Under the pieces are notes generated by a model, which did not search any database, was not told where the DNA came from, and saw only the letters and a list, made by a program, of their open reading frames with translations. DNA of 64,000 nt from Evansella vedderi (lineage in GTDB: Bacteria; Bacillota; Bacilli; Bacillales; Salisediminibacteriaceae). The stretch is from positions 1 through 64,000 of the forward strand of contig NZ_JAUSUG010000014.1 in NCBI RefSeq assembly GCF_030813435.1, read 5' to 3'. How positions within the stretch are numbered: the first letter of the stretch is position 1; each line of letters starts with the position of its first letter. Both the position numbers and the translations under genes were made by a program. Shown here one piece after another: positions 19,330-30,300 of this stretch.

Positions 19330-19878
19330 TTGTCCCTAAATGTCATGGAAAAGAATTGGTACGTCGTTCACACATATTCAGGTTATGAGAATAAAGTGAA
19401 GACAAATTTGGAAAAAAGAGTAGAATCGATGGACATGACTGATAAAATCTTTCGTGTGCTCGTTCCAGTAGAAGAAGAAACAGAAGTGAAAAATGGTAAA
19501 TCCAAGCAAGTGACTAAAAAGGTTTTTCCAGGCTATGTAATTGTCGAAATGGTTATGACTGACGATTCTTGGTATGTTGTACGAAACACACCTGGTGTTA
19601 CTGGGTTTGTTGGGTCTGCAGGTGCTGGTTCGAAGCCAACACCACTATTGCCTGAAGAGGTAGAGCGTATTCTTCGTCAAATGGGTGTAGAAGAACCGAG
19701 GGCAGATGTAGATTTTGAGATAAAAGAATCAGTAAAGGTTAAAGAAGGTCCTTTCGCCAATTTCATTGGGACTGTGGAAGACATTTATGTGGACAAGCAA
19801 AAGCTTAAAGTCCATGTAAATATGTTTGGTCGTGAAACTCCTGTGGAATTAGAATTTACTCAAGTAGAAAAAATTTAG
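19330..19878 (+). CDS. nusG: NusG, transcription elongation and termination factor
   Basis: A protein of about 180 residues that binds RNA polymerase. In Bacillus it promotes pausing. The NGN domain starts at KNWYVVHTYSGYENKV and includes KVFPGYVIVEM and RNTPGVTGFVG. The KOW domain is VKEGPFANFIGTVEDI near the C-terminus. I use TTG at 19330, 11 bases after GGAGGG, giving 182 residues. The ATG at 19345 gives the B. subtilis-like MEKNWYVV start but has no ribosome site nearby, so the start stays open. Confidence 0.93.
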   Translation: MSLNVMEKNWYVVHTYSGYENKVKTNLEKRVESMDMTDKIFRVLVPVEEETEVKNGKSKQVTKKVFPGYVIVEMVMTDDSWYVVRNTPGVTGFVGSAGAGSKPTPLLPEEVERILRQMGVEEPRADVDFEIKESVKVKEGPFANFIGTVEDIYVDKQKLKVHVNMFGRETPVELEFTQVEKI

Positions 19879-19896
19879 TTTGCTATAGAAAAAAAC

Positions 19897-19925
19897 TTGA
19901 TATCTCTTCTTTGAAGTGATAGAAT
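19897..19925 (+). promoter_or_regulatory. Promoter of the rplK-rplA operon
   Basis: TTGATA (19897-19902), 17 bases, TAGAAT (19920-19925). The predicted start, near 19932, lies just before a terminator hairpin, so any transcript from here would meet it within the first 40 bases. Confidence 0.6.
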
Positions 19926-19941
19926 TTTAATGTTGTTTATG

Positions 19942-19968
19942 AACGTGAACCATTCGTTCACGTTTTTT
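19942..19968 (+). terminator. Terminator between nusG and rplK, possible attenuator
   Basis: AACGTGAAC (19942-19950) pairs with GTTCACGTT (19956-19964), followed by T residues. It can end the nusG transcript and could also attenuate the rplK transcript. Confidence 0.8.
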
Positions 19969-20053
19969 CCTGCAATTTAGCAGGCATATGAGTGGGAGAG
20001 CATAATTAACAATGCTCGGTATACCACATCACGGACTTAAGGAGGTGTGTCGC

Positions 20054-20479
20054 GTGGCTAAAAAGGTCATTAAAGTTGTAAAATTACAAATCCCTGCTGG
20101 TAAAGCTAATCCAGCACCGCCGGTTGGTCCTGCATTAGGTCAAGCTGGTGTGAACATCATGGGATTCTGTAAGGAGTTTAACGCTCGTACACAAGAACAA
20201 GCGGGGTTAATCATTCCAGTAGAAATCACGGTTTTTGAAGACCGTTCATTTACATTTATCACGAAAACTCCACCTGCAGCAGTTCTTTTAAAGAAAGCAG
20301 CTGGAATTGAAACAGCATCAGGTGAGCCTAACACAAAAAAGGTTGCTACTCTGAAACGTGATAAGGTTCGTGAAATCGCTGAAACAAAAATGCCAGACCT
20401 TAACGCAGCTGATGTAGAAGCAGCGATGCGTATGGTTGAAGGTACTGCACGTAGCATGGGAATCGTTATCGAAGACTAA
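20054..20479 (+). CDS. rplK: Ribosomal protein L11
   Basis: 141 residues. It forms the GTPase-associated stalk base with 23S rRNA helices 43-44 and is needed for RelA activation. The N-terminal domain holds the proline-rich [20 protein letters not shown] stretch, where thiostrepton-type antibiotics act; the C-terminal rRNA-binding domain ends RSMGIVIED. Translation starts at GTG after AAGGAGGTG; the ATG at 20012 has no ribosome site. Confidence 0.97.
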   Translation: MAKKVIKVVKLQIPAGKANPAPPVGPALGQAGVNIMGFCKEFNARTQEQAGLIIPVEITVFEDRSFTFITKTPPAAVLLKKAAGIETASGEPNTKKVATLKRDKVREIAETKMPDLNAADVEAAMRMVEGTARSMGIVIED

Positions 20480-20501
20480 TTGAACCCATGATGTAAGTTG
20501 G

Positions 20502-20554
20502 AGGTTGCGAGTAAAGGACAAGTGTCCTGCCTGTGTATGACAGGTTCGCAACCT
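20502..20554 (+). promoter_or_regulatory. Structured RNA element between rplK and rplA
   Basis: A 9-bp outer stem (20502-20510 with 20546-20554) encloses at least one inner hairpin (AGGAC/GTCCT, 20515-20528) and a possible second one (CTGT/ACAG). No T-run follows. It may be the L1 autoregulatory site, which in other bacteria lies in this operon; that is inference. Confidence 0.5.
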
Positions 20555-20603
20555 TTATTAGTGGGAGGTATAACCGCTAAAACCACAATGAGGAGGAAAT
20601 AAC

Positions 20604-21299
20604 ATGGCTAAAAAAGGTAAAAAATATGAAGACGCGGTCAAGCTTGTTGATCGCGAAAGAGTATATGATATACAAGAAGCTGTAGAACTAGTTAAGCAAA
20701 CAGCTACTGCTAAGTTCGATGAAACTGTTGAATTTGCTGCACGTCTTGGAGTAGATCCTAAGAAAGCAGACCAACAAATTCGTGGTGCAGTTGTTCTTCC
20801 AAACGGAACTGGTAAAACACAACGTGTACTAGTATTCGCGAAGGGAGATAAAGCAAAGGAAGCAGAAGCAGCTGGAGCAGACTTTGTAGGAGATGAGGAC
20901 CTAATCAATAAGGTTAACCAAGGTTGGTTTGACTTTGATGTAGTAGTTGCTACTCCTGACATGATGGCTCAAGTTGGTCGTCTAGGTCGTGTATTAGGAC
21001 CTAAAGGCTTAATGCCAAACCCTAAAACTGGAACAGTTACATTTGACGTAGAAAAAGCAGTTAACGAAATCAAGGCAGGTAAAGTAGAATACCGCGTTGA
21101 TAAAACTGGTAATATCCACGTTCCAATTGGTAAAGCATCTTTTGATACTGAAAAGCTTGTTGAGAACTTCGGTACCATCGTGGAGACTTTACTAAAAGCA
21201 AAGCCAGCAGCAGCTAAGGGAACTTATATGCGTAACGTTGCCATTGCTTCTACAATGGGACCTGGAATTAAGGTAAACATTTCCGGTTATAAGCTGTAA
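20604..21299 (+). CDS. rplA: Ribosomal protein L1
   Basis: 231 residues, the protein of the L1 stalk that moves with E-site t[23 protein letters not shown], the family signature, is in the middle. In many bacteria L1 also represses its own operon by binding a mimic of its rRNA site, and a structured element precedes this gene. ATG follows GAGGAGG. The N-terminus [16 protein letters not shown] is typical for Bacillus. Confidence 0.97.
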   Translation: MAKKGKKYEDAVKLVDRERVYDIQEAVELVKQTATAKFDETVEFAARLGVDPKKADQQIRGAVVLPNGTGKTQRVLVFAKGDKAKEAEAAGADFVGDEDLINKVNQGWFDFDVVVATPDMMAQVGRLGRVLGPKGLMPNPKTGTVTFDVEKAVNEIKAGKVEYRVDKTGNIHVPIGKASFDTEKLVENFGTIVETLLKAKPAAAKGTYMRNVAIASTMGPGIKVNISGYKL

Positions 21300-21307
21300 A
21301 ACAATTA

Positions 21308-21336
21308 TTGACTTCTATAAGTCAAGTAGATATACT
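21308..21336 (+). promoter_or_regulatory. Sigma-A promoter of rplJ-rplL
   Basis: TTGACT (21308-21313), exactly 17 bases, TATACT (21331-21336). It gives a transcript starting near 21343 that contains the L10 leader. Confidence 0.8.
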
Positions 21337-21354
21337 AGTAATTGTGAATTTTAT

Positions 21355-21486
21355 AGATCATACCGTAGACAGTAGGTGCGTGACAAAAGGATCGCTTAAT
21401 TTCCTGCCGAGGTGCGTAATGTAATTGACCCTATTGATAATAGGTTAAAATACTATGCCTCCATGTCTACTCATGGAGGCTTTTTT
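21355..21486 (+). promoter_or_regulatory. L10 leader (autoregulatory mRNA element)
   Basis: The known Bacillus L10-L12 binding leader. The segment CCGTAGACAGTAGGTGCG and the later TTTCCTGCCGAGGTGCG are recognisable. It ends in a 9-bp stem (21457-21465 with 21472-21480) and six T, an intrinsic terminator. Excess L10(L12)4 complex would favour termination and stop rplJ-rplL expression. Confidence 0.88.
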
Positions 21487-21529
21487 ATGTAACGTACGGT
21501 ATGGACAGTAATTATCGGGAGGTGTCAGA

Positions 21530-22030
21530 ATGAGCGCAGTTATTGAAAAGAAAATTCAAATCGTAGACGAAATCACAACAAAATTCCAAGAAAGTCAATC
21601 TACAATCGTGGTTGATTACCGAGGACTAGATGTTGCTGAAGTTACAGAGCTTCGTAAGCAACTTCGTGAAGCGGGTGTTGATTTTAAAGTATACAAAAAC
21701 ACAATGGCACGTCGTGCAACTGAGAAAGCTGGACTTCAAGAGCTTGATGCAAGCTTAGTAGGGCCAACAGCTATCGCTTTTAGTAATGACGATGTAATCG
21801 CTCCTGCGAAAGTACTTGCTGGTTTCGCAAAAAAGCATGAAGCTTTAGAAATTAAAGCAGGTATTATCGAAGGTAAAGTAGTTTCAGTTGATGAAGTTAA
21901 AGCAATTGCTGATCTTCCATCAAGAGAAGGCTTACTATCTATGCTACTCAGCGTACTACAAGCTCCAATCCGAAACTTTGCATTGGCAACAAAAGCTGTT
22001 GCAGATCAAAAAGAAGAACAAGGTGCGTAA
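21530..22030 (+). CDS. rplJ: Ribosomal protein L10
   Basis: 166 residues. It anchors the L7/L12 stalk to the ribosome through its N-terminal rRNA-binding domain. The C-terminal helix, here ending [14 protein letters not shown], binds L12 dimers. [20 protein letters not shown] is the family start signature. ATG after GGGAGGTG. It is regulated by its own leader upstream. Confidence 0.97.
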   Translation: MSAVIEKKIQIVDEITTKFQESQSTIVVDYRGLDVAEVTELRKQLREAGVDFKVYKNTMARRATEKAGLQELDASLVGPTAIAFSNDDVIAPAKVLAGFAKKHEALEIKAGIIEGKVVSVDEVKAIADLPSREGLLSMLLSVLQAPIRNFALATKAVADQKEEQGA

Positions 22031-22104
22031 TTGTACTGTATGCTTAACGGCATAAACTTTTTTTACAACACAAACAATTTAAAATTATAGGAGGAACAAA
22101 TAAA

Positions 22105-22470
22105 ATGACTAAAGAGCAAATTATTGAAGCTGTAAAAGAGATGTCTGTTTTAGAATTAAACGATCTTGTTAAAGCAATCGAGGAAGAGTTTGGCGTAACT
22201 GCTGCTGCTCCTGTTGCTGTAGCTGGTGGAGGCGCTGCTGCTGAAGCTGCTGAAGAAAAAACTGAATTTGATGTAGTATTAGAAGCTGCTGGTGGATCAA
22301 AAATCAACGTAATCAAAGTTGTTCGTGAAATCACTGGTCTTGGCTTAAAAGACGCTAAAGCTTTAGTTGACGGTGCTCCTGCTCCAGTTAAAGAAGGCGT
22401 TTCTAAAGATGAAGCTGAAGAAATGAAAGCGAAGCTTGAAGAAGCAGGCGCTTCTGTAGAACTTAAGTAA
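22105..22470 (+). CDS. rplL: Ribosomal protein L7/L12
   Basis: A 121-residue stalk protein that recruits translation GTPases. The N-terminal dimerisation helix pair is followed by an Ala/Gly/Val-rich flexible hinge (about 36-53) and the conserved C-terminal domain with [20 protein letters not shown]. Codon use is strongly biased to GCT, GAA and CGT, as for the most highly expressed genes. It is the last gene of the unit and is followed by a strong terminator. Confidence 0.97.
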   Translation: MTKEQIIEAVKEMSVLELNDLVKAIEEEFGVTAAAPVAVAGGGAAAEAAEEKTEFDVVLEAAGGSKINVIKVVREITGLGLKDAKALVDGAPAPVKEGVSKDEAEEMKAKLEEAGASVELK

Positions 22471-22482
22471 TTGTAGCTAACC

Positions 22483-22514
22483 AAAACTCGCTTTGTTATC
22501 AAAGCGAGTTTTTT
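22483..22514 (+). terminator. Terminator of rplJ-rplL
   Basis: A 12-bp perfect stem (22483-22494 with 22501-22512), a 6-base loop and six T. Confidence 0.93.
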
Positions 22515-22558
22515 GCACTACATAACACAATGCCTCCCCATAACTAAAATAATATATA

Positions 22559-22754
22559 GCACCATGAATATAAGAATGCTTATCTTGTCTCTCGAATCCG
22601 TTACAGGCGGACGCTTTCCGCGGGCAATGCTCCAGCCTCCTCGGGAAACCCGCCCTGCGGTGTCTTCAGCTATTGCTTTTCCCGCTGGAGTCGCCGCCTT
22701 CCACTCCTTCGAGAGTGCGAACGACAACACGGATTTCATATTTTCAGGGTAGAC
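22559..22754 (-). repeat. Dispersed MITE-like repeat, copy 5 (core inverted)
   Basis: A 196-base unit between rplL and the methyltransferase gene. Its outer ends, GCACCATG on the left and TATTTTCAGGGTAGAC (22739-22754) on the right, are in the same orientation as in copy 3. The GC-rich core (22588-22713) is the reverse complement of the copy 3 core: CCCGCTGGAGTC, AGCCTCCTCGGG and CTTTCCGCGGGC read backwards. Open frames on both strands here are by-products of the GC-rich repeat. Confidence 0.8.
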
Positions 22755-22881
22755 ACTAAATAAAGTTCCTACTTACCTTTTTTTAGAAAAAAAGAATGGA
22801 ATGTATAAATATAGGTAATGATGTTAAGGTGATTTTTACGAAAAGTAGGAGTAGGACGATTGAAATTAAGAAGGTGTGATT

Positions 22882-23484
22882 ATGGCAGATCATTATTATA
22901 CTGAAAAACCTAATGTCCATAGTGATAAAAAGCAGATTACGGAAACAATCGGCGGACGTTCCTTAAAGTTCAATGTTGATCGGGGTGTTTTCTCCAAAGG
23001 CGGTCTCGATTTCGGCACTCGATTATTAATTGAAAGTATTAAACTTCCTGAAGTAAATGGGGACATTGGGGACATCGGTTGTGGATGGGGCCCCATTGGA
23101 ATTTCCCTAGCATTAAATTATCCGGACAGGAGGTTTGTAATGGTTGATATTAATGATAGGGCTGTCAGTTTAACAAAGGAAAATGCAAAATTAAATGGTG
23201 TCGATAATGTGGAAGTATTTCAAAATAATCTGCTAAATGGCCAAGAAGGAAGGCAATTTTCTGCTATTATAACAAACCCACCTATTCGTGCAGGAAAAGA
23301 GGTCATCTATACTCTTTATGAACAAGCGTCGTCTCTATTACTGCCAGGTGGAGAATTGTGGATCGTTATTCAAAAGAAACAAGGTGCACCTTCTACCATA
23401 AAGAAATTAGAAGAGTTAAGTTTAGAAGTGGAGACAGTTGAAAAGTCAAAGGGCTATTTCATTTTAAAAGGAAAAAAATGTTGA
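22882..23484 (+). CDS. ybxB: RsmC-like class I SAM methyltransferase (YbxB)
   Basis: A 200-residue methyltransferase of the small MTS domain family. Motif I is DIGCGWGPIGISLA (about 58-71) and the catalytic TNPPIRAG follows later; NPP is typical for base N-methylation, and relatives such as RsmC modify guanine in 16S rRNA. The target here is not shown. It sits between rplL and rpoB as in B. subtilis. ATG at 22882 follows AAGAAGGTG; a GTG two codons upstream is also possible. Confidence 0.85.
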   Translation: MADHYYTEKPNVHSDKKQITETIGGRSLKFNVDRGVFSKGGLDFGTRLLIESIKLPEVNGDIGDIGCGWGPIGISLALNYPDRRFVMVDINDRAVSLTKENAKLNGVDNVEVFQNNLLNGQEGRQFSAIITNPPIRAGKEVIYTLYEQASSLLLPGGELWIVIQKKQGAPSTIKKLEELSLEVETVEKSKGYFILKGKKC

Positions 23485-23509
23485 CTCTGTTATCTGTTTG
23501 TGTTAATGT
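23481..23509 (+). promoter_or_regulatory. Possible promoter of rpoB-rpoC
   Basis: TTGACT (23481-23486), 17 bases, TAATGT (23504-23509). It overlaps the stop codon of the preceding gene and would give a leader of about 290 bases. Confidence 0.5.
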
Positions 23510-23626
23510 TATTTAATGCGTATGATTGTAACGTGATAATAGGGCGATTATGCTTAAAAATTATAGGTGATGTGTATAAAAAGGGTGATTTTGGACAAAC
23601 TAGTAACGTCTTTTATGCCTTTCATT

Positions 23627-23654
23627 GGGTGTAAGGCTTCTACGCCCTTTTTTT
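23627..23654 (+). terminator. Terminator-like hairpin in the rpoB leader
   Basis: GGGTGTA (23627-23633) pairs with TACGCCC (23641-23647), one G-T pair, followed by seven T. It lies downstream of the likely promoter and 150 bases before rpoB. A second hairpin with a short T-run (AAAGGATTG..CAGTCCTTTT, about 23741-23772) follows. Together they suggest that transcription into rpoBC is attenuated. Confidence 0.7.
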
Positions 23655-23806
23655 CTTATTTACATATCTATATTGTCGTTGCAAAGTGTGTAAAGAAATT
23701 GTTTAAGTTTTTTAAAATGCAAGTCTTTAAAATGTCTGTCAAAGGATTGCTGCACTCCATGCAGTCCTTTTGATGATAAATACGCTAGTTTTGAGGGGTG
23801 AATCAG

Positions 23807-26800
23807 TTGACAGGTCAACTAGTTCAGTATGGACGCCACCGCCAGAGAAGAAGTTATGCTCGAATCAGTGAAGTATTGGATCTTCCAAACTTGATTGAAA
23901 TTCAGACAGCTTCCTATCAATGGTTTCTTGATGAGGGTATTCGCGAGATGTTTCAAGACATCTCTCCAATTGAAGACTTTACTGGAAATTTGGTTCTTGA
24001 GTTTATTGATTATAGCTTAGGGGAACCGAAATATTCGGTAGAAGAGTCAAAAGAACGAGACGTAACATTTTCTGCGCCTCTACGTGTGAAGGTTCGTCTT
24101 ATTAACAAAGAGACGGGTGAGGTAAAGGAACAAGAAGTATTTATGGGAGATTTCCCATTAATGACAGACACAGGTACCTTTGTTATCAATGGTGCTGAAC
24201 GTGTAATTGTATCCCAGCTCGTTCGTTCACCAAGTGTGTACTACAGTGAAAAGATGGACAAAAACGGGAAAAAAGGCTTTACAGCAACAGTAATCCCGAA
24301 CCGTGGTGCATGGTTGGAATTAGAAACGGATGCAAAGGATATCGTGTATGTTCGTATAGATCGTACGCGAAAAATCCCAGTAACCGTTCTTTTACGTGCA
24401 CTTGGATTTGGTTCTGATCAAGAGATCATTGAGTTATTAGGTGAAGATGAATATCTTCGTAATACTCTAGAGAAAGACAATACCGACAGTAGTGAAAAGG
24501 CATTGCTTGAAATTTATGAGCGTCTACGTCCTGGAGAACCTCCGACAGTAGAAAATGCCAAAAGCTTATTAGAGTCCCGTTTCTTTGATCCAAAGCGTTA
24601 TGATCTAGCAAACGTTGGACGTTACAAAATGAATAAGAAGCTTCATATTAAGGATCGTTTATTTAATCAACGGTTAGCAGAAACATTAGTGGACCCAGAA
24701 ACGGGAGAGGTTTTAGCAGAAGAGGGAGCAGTTATTGACCGTCGGCTATTAGACCGTTTAATCCCTTACTTGGAAAGTAATGTTGGTTTCCGCCATTACA
24801 CCCTTCACGGTGGTGTAGTGGAAGAGGAGGAAGTGGAGCTTCAATCTGTTCTCATTCATAATCCTGATGGAATGGATGAGCAACCTATTCGAGTATTGGC
24901 AAATGGTATTATTGACAAAAGTGTAAAAAATATAACCCCTGCCGATATTATTGCATCTATTAACTATTTCTTTAATTTGCTGCATGGTGTTGGTAATACA
25001 GATGACATCGACCATTTAGGAAATAGAAGATTGCGTTCCGTAGGGGAGCTATTACAAAACCAATTCCGTATTGGACTTTCACGTATGGAACGAGTTGTTC
25101 GTGAGCGTATGTCCATTCAAGATGCAAATGTGATCACACCACAGGCTTTAATTAATATACGTCCTGTCATTGCATCCATTAAAGAGTTCTTCGGCTCTTC
25201 TCAATTATCACAGTTTATGGATCAAACCAATCCATTAGCTGAGCTTACACATAAACGTCGTTTATCTGCACTTGGACCTGGTGGGTTAACTCGGGAACGT
25301 GCTGGTTTTGAAGTGCGTGACGTACACTATTCTCACTATGGTCGTATGTGTCCGATTGAAACACCAGAGGGACCGAACATCGGTTTAATCAACTCCCTAT
25401 CTAGTTTTGCCAAGGTAAACGAATTTGGATTCATGGAAACACCATATCGTAAGGTTGACCATGAGACAGGCCGTGTTACTTCTCAATTCGACTATTTAAC
25501 AGCTGACGAAGAGGACAACTATGTTGTGGCACAGGCAAATGCAAAGTTAGATGAAAACGGGGCATTTGTGGATGAAAATATTATTTGTCGTTTCCGAGGG
25601 GAGAACATAATCGTTCCACGCGACCGTGTAGACTATATGGATGTTTCTCCAAAACAGGTTGTATCTGCTGCAACAGCATGTATTCCTTTCTTAGAAAACG
25701 ATGACTCTAACCGTGCCCTAATGGGTGCAAACATGCAACGTCAAGCTGTGCCACTGTTACAACCGGAAGCGCCATTCGTTGGTACTGGTATGGAATATGT
25801 ATCTGCCAAGGACTCTGGAGCTGCAATTGTATCTAAAGTACGGGGGCGTGTGGAAAGAGTTACGGCGAGATATGTTCAGATTCGCCGAGTTGAAGAAGTA
25901 GATGGAAAGGAAATTGAAGGAGATGTGATCCGCTACAACCTTCAAAAATTCCAACGTTCTAACCAAGGAACTTGTTACAACCAAAAACCAATTGTAAGCG
26001 AAGGGGACTTTGTAGAAGTTGGGGAAATTCTTGCTGATGGTCCTTCCATGGAAAAAGGGGAAATGGCATTAGGGAGAAACGTAATGGTTGGATTTATGAC
26101 TTGGGAAGGTTACAACTATGAGGATGCGATTATCCTTAGTGAGCGATTAGTTAAAGATGATGTATATACATCTGTTCATATTGAAGAGTATGAGTCCGAA
26201 GCTCGTGATACTAAGCTGGGACCAGAAGAAATCACTAGAGATATTCCGAACGTCGGGGAAGATGCGTTAAAGAACCTTGATGAAAGAGGAATCATCCGAG
26301 TTGGGGCGGAAGTAAAAGACGGAGATATCCTCGTTGGTAAAGTTACACCTAAAGGGGTAACGGAGTTAACTGCAGAAGAACGTCTATTACACGCAATCTT
26401 CGGTGAAAAGGCACGGGAAGTGCGTGATACATCTCTACGTGCTCCACACGGTGGAGACGGTATCGTCTTAGATGTTAAAGTATTTAACCGAGAAGACGGT
26501 GATGAATTACCTCCAGGAGTTAACCAACTTGTAAGAGTTTATATCGTACAAAAGAGAAAAATTCATGAAGGGGATAAGATGGCCGGTCGTCACGGTAACA
26601 AAGGGGTTATTTCTCGAATTTTACCGGAAGAAGATATGCCGTATCTACCAGATGGTACTCCTATCGATATCATGTTAAACCCACTAGGCGTTCCATCACG
26701 TATGAACATCGGTCAGGTATTAGAGCTACACCTTGGGATGGCAGCTCGTTATTTAGGTATCCATGTGGCTAGTCCAGTATTTGATGGTGCCCGAGAAGAA

Positions 26801-27346
26801 GATGTATGGGAAACACTTGAGGAAGCAGGCATGGCCCGTGATGGTAAGACTGTTCTATACGATGGTCGTACTGGTGAACCGTTTGATAACCGAGTATCAG
26901 TTGGAATCATGTACATGATCAAACTGGCACACATGGTTGACGATAAGCTTCATGCTCGTTCAACAGGACCTTACTCCCTTGTAACGCAACAGCCGCTAGG
27001 TGGTAAAGCTCAGTTTGGTGGTCAGCGTTTTGGGGAAATGGAAGTATGGGCATTAGAAGCATATGGTGCTGCATATACCCTGCAAGAAATCTTAACTGTT
27101 AAGTCCGATGACGTTGTAGGTCGTGTGAAGACATATGAAGCCATCGTTAAAGGTGAAAATGTACCTGAACCAGGAGTTCCTGAGTCCTTTAAAGTACTAA
27201 TTAAAGAGCTTCAAAGCTTGGGTATGGACGTGAAGATGCTTTCAAGCAACGAAGAGGAAATCGAAATGTTGGAACTTGATGATGAGGATGAGCAAGGGAA
27301 CGATAAGTTAAACTTAAACCTGGAGTCTAGTGAATCTAACGTTTAA
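23807..27346 (+). CDS. rpoB: RNA polymerase beta subunit
   Basis: 1179 residues, the catalytic subunit half that carries the rifampicin pocket. The resistance-determining region starts at G463, with Q469, H482 and S487 in the wild-type, drug-sensitive state. Other landmarks are [11 protein letters not shown] and the C-terminal [17 protein letters not shown]. The start is TTG at 23807, eight bases after GAGGGG, giving MTGQLVQYG as in B. subtilis; a GTG three codons upstream overlaps the ribosome site. It precedes rpoC by 36 bases. Confidence 0.98.
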   Translation: MTGQLVQYGRHRQRRSYARISEVLDLPNLIEIQTASYQWFLDEGIREMFQDISPIEDFTGNLVLEFIDYSLGEPKYSVEESKERDVTFSAPLRVKVRLINKETGEVKEQEVFMGDFPLMTDTGTFVINGAERVIVSQLVRSPSVYYSEKMDKNGKKGFTATVIPNRGAWLELETDAKDIVYVRIDRTRKIPVTVLLRALGFGSDQEIIELLGEDEYLRNTLEKDNTDSSEKALLEIYERLRPGEPPTVENAKSLLESRFFDPKRYDLANVGRYKMNKKLHIKDRLFNQRLAETLVDPETGEVLAEEGAVIDRRLLDRLIPYLESNVGFRHYTLHGGVVEEEEVELQSVLIHNPDGMDEQPIRVLANGIIDKSVKNITPADIIASINYFFNLLHGVGNTDDIDHLGNRRLRSVGELLQNQFRIGLSRMERVVRERMSIQDANVITPQALINIRPVIASIKEFFGSSQLSQFMDQTNPLAELTHKRRLSALGPGGLTRERAGFEVRDVHYSHYGRMCPIETPEGPNIGLINSLSSFAKVNEFGFMETPYRKVDHETGRVTSQFDYLTADEEDNYVVAQANAKLDENGAFVDENIICRFRGENIIVPRDRVDYMDVSPKQVVSAATACIPFLENDDSNRALMGANMQRQAVPLLQPEAPFVGTGMEYVSAKDSGAAIVSKVRGRVERVTARYVQIRRVEEVDGKEIEGDVIRYNLQKFQRSNQGTCYNQKPIVSEGDFVEVGEILADGPSMEKGEMALGRNVMVGFMTWEGYNYEDAIILSERLVKDDVYTSVHIEEYESEARDTKLGPEEITRDIPNVGEDALKNLDERGIIRVGAEVKDGDILVGKVTPKGVTELTAEERLLHAIFGEKAREVRDTSLRAPHGGDGIVLDVKVFNREDGDELPPGVNQLVRVYIVQKRKIHEGDKMAGRHGNKGVISRILPEEDMPYLPDGTPIDIMLNPLGVPSRMNIGQVLELHLGMAARYLGIHVASPVFDGAREEDVWETLEEAGMARDGKTVLYDGRTGEPFDNRVSVGIMYMIKLAHMVDDKLHARSTGPYSLVTQQPLGGKAQFGGQRFGEMEVWALEAYGAAYTLQEILTVKSDDVVGRVKTYEAIVKGENVPEPGVPESFKVLIKELQSLGMDVKMLSSNEEEIEMLELDDEDEQGNDKLNLNLESSESNV

Positions 27347-27382
27347 TGGTAGAACATGAATGCTGAAAGGGAGGTTAGCCCC

Positions 27383-30300
27383 TTGATAGATGTAAATAAC
27401 TTTGAGTATATGAAAATTGGCCTTGCATCTCCAGACAAGATCCGCTCTTGGTCAAGAGGAGAAGTAAAAAAGCCAGAAACAATTAACTATCGTACGTTAA
27501 AGCCAGAAAAAGACGGCTTATTCTGTGAACGTATTTTCGGTCCAACGAAGGACTGGGAATGTCACTGTGGTAAATATAAGAGAGTTCGCTACAAAGGTGT
27601 TGTTTGTGATCGCTGCGGTGTTGAAGTTACCCGCGCAAAGGTACGACGTGAGCGAATGGGGCACATTGAATTAGCTGCCCCTGTTTCTCACATCTGGTAC
27701 TTTAAAGGAATCCCAAGTCGAATGGGTCTAGTATTAGACATGTCACCACGCTCCCTGGAGGAAGTTATTTATTTCGCCTCTTATGTGGTAACGGACACTG
27801 GAGATACTCCTTTAGAATTAAAACAGTTATTATCTGAAAAAGAATACCGTACGTATCGTGATAAGTACGGAAGAGGCTTCACGGCGCAAATGGGTGCAGA
27901 AGCTATTCGTAAGCTACTTCAAGACATCGATTTAGATAAAGAAGTAGGTATATTGAAGGAAGAACTTGTTACTGCTCAAGGACAAAGACGTACAAGAGCA
28001 ATTAAGCGCTTGGAAGTATTAGAAGCATTTCGTAACTCTGGAAACTACCCTGATTGGATGATTCTGGATGTACTGCCAGTAATTCCACCAGAATTACGTC
28101 CAATGGTTCAATTAGATGGTGGACGTTTTGCCACTTCAGATCTAAACGATTTATATCGTCGAGTAATCAACCGTAATAACCGCCTGAAACGTTTATTAGA
28201 TCTTGGTGCACCAAACATCATTGTTCAAAACGAAAAACGTATGCTTCAAGAGGCTGTAGATGCCTTGATTGATAATGGTCGTCGTGGTCGTCCTGTAACA
28301 GGGCCAGGAAACCGTCCATTAAAATCCCTTTCTCACATGCTTAAAGGGAAGCAAGGACGATTCCGTCAAAACCTATTAGGTAAGCGTGTTGACTACTCTG
28401 GTCGTTCCGTTATCGTAGTAGGACCACATTTGAAAATGTATCAGTGTGGTTTACCAAAGGAAATGGCATTGGAGCTATTCAAGCCTTTTGTAATGAAGGA
28501 GCTTGTAAGCCGTGGTTTAGCACACAACATTAAAAGTGCAAAGCGTAAAGTAGAACGTGTTCAACCAGAAGTATGGGATGTACTAGAGCAGGTAATCCGT
28601 GAGCATCCGGTACTATTGAACCGTGCGCCTACATTACACAGACTAGGTATTCAAGCGTTTGAGCCAACTCTAGTTGAAGGTCGTGCCATTAAGCTTCACC
28701 CATTAGTATGTACAGCGTACAACGCTGACTTCGACGGTGACCAAATGGCTGTACACGTACCATTATCAGCAGAAGCTCAAGCGGAATCCCGCTTACTGAT
28801 GCTTGCAGCACAAAACATCTTGAATCCTAAGGATGGTAAGCCAGTAGTAACACCTTCTCAGGATATGGTATTAGGTAACTACTACCTAACATTGGAGCGT
28901 AAAGGTGCCGTTGGTGAAGGTAATATTTATAAAGATCCAAACGAAGCACTAACTGCATATCGCTGCGGATACGTGCACTTGCATACAAGAATAGCAATTC
29001 CAGTTTCCTCTTTAGGAAAAAAGAACTTTAAGGAAGAGCATCAAGGGAAACTACTATTAACTTCCGTTGGTAAAATAATTTTTAACGAAATTCTTCCAGA
29101 GTCATTCCCATATATGAATGAGCCGTCTAGGGCAAATTTAGAGGTGGAAACACCAGATAAATATATTGTACCGATGACAACGAATGTGAAAGAAGAATTT
29201 GAAAAGCGAGATGTTGTTTTGCCGTTCAAAAAAGGCTTCTTAGGAGACATCATTGCAGAGGTATTTAAGAAGTTTAAAGTATCTGAAACATCAATTATGT
29301 TGGATAAAATGAAGGACTTAGGGTTCCATTATTCAACAAAGGCCGGTATTACTGTAGGGGTAGCCGATATCGTTGTACTAGAAGAGAAGAAAGAAATTCT
29401 TGAAGAAGCGGATATCAAGGTTGAGCGTATCTTAAAGCAATTCCGACGTGGTTTAATCACAGAGGAAGAGCGTTACGATAAAGTTATTGAGGTTTGGAGT
29501 TCTGCAAAGGATCTCATTCAAGAAAAATTAATGGGAACGCTTGATAGAACGAACCCAATCTTTATGATGAGTGACTCAGGTGCCCGTGGTAACGCATCTA
29601 ACTTTACACAGTTAGCTGGTATGCGTGGTCTTATGGCGAACCCGTCTGGACGTATTATAGAACTTCCGATTAAATCAAGTTTCCGCGAAGGTCTTACAGT
29701 ATTAGAGTACTTTATTTCAACTCACGGTGCCCGTAAAGGTCTTGCAGATACAGCACTTAAGACAGCGGATTCCGGTTATTTAACACGTCGTCTTGTAGAC
29801 GTTGCACAGGATGTTATTGTTCGTGAAGATGATTGTGGAACAGATAGAGGACTACATGTGGAGGCAATTAGAGAAGGTAATGAAGTCATTGAACCTTTAT
29901 TTGACCGACTTGTTGGCCGTGTGGCTTTCCAAACAGTTTATCACCCGGAAACGAATGAAGTTTTAGTTTCTAGAAATGAACAAATTTCGGAAGATGTAGC
30001 TAAGGTTATTGAAGATTCGGGAATCGAATCCGTTGTTATCCGATCCGTATTCACTTGTGATACGAAGCACGGTGTGTGTAAAGGATGTTACGGCCGTAAC
30101 CTTGCGACTGGTTCCGATGTAGAAGTTGGGGAAGCTGTTGGTATTATTGCTGCCCAATCCATTGGGGAACCAGGTACTCAGTTAACGATGCGTACCTTCC
30201 ATACTGGTGGGGTAGCGGGTGATGACATTACTCAAGGTTTACCGCGTATCCAAGAATTGTTTGAGGCCCGTAATCCAAAGGGGCAAGCGGTAATTTCAGA

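Noticed and set aside
22513-22752. Open frames on both strands after rplL
   Set aside because: Both are products of the palindromic repeat copy 5.
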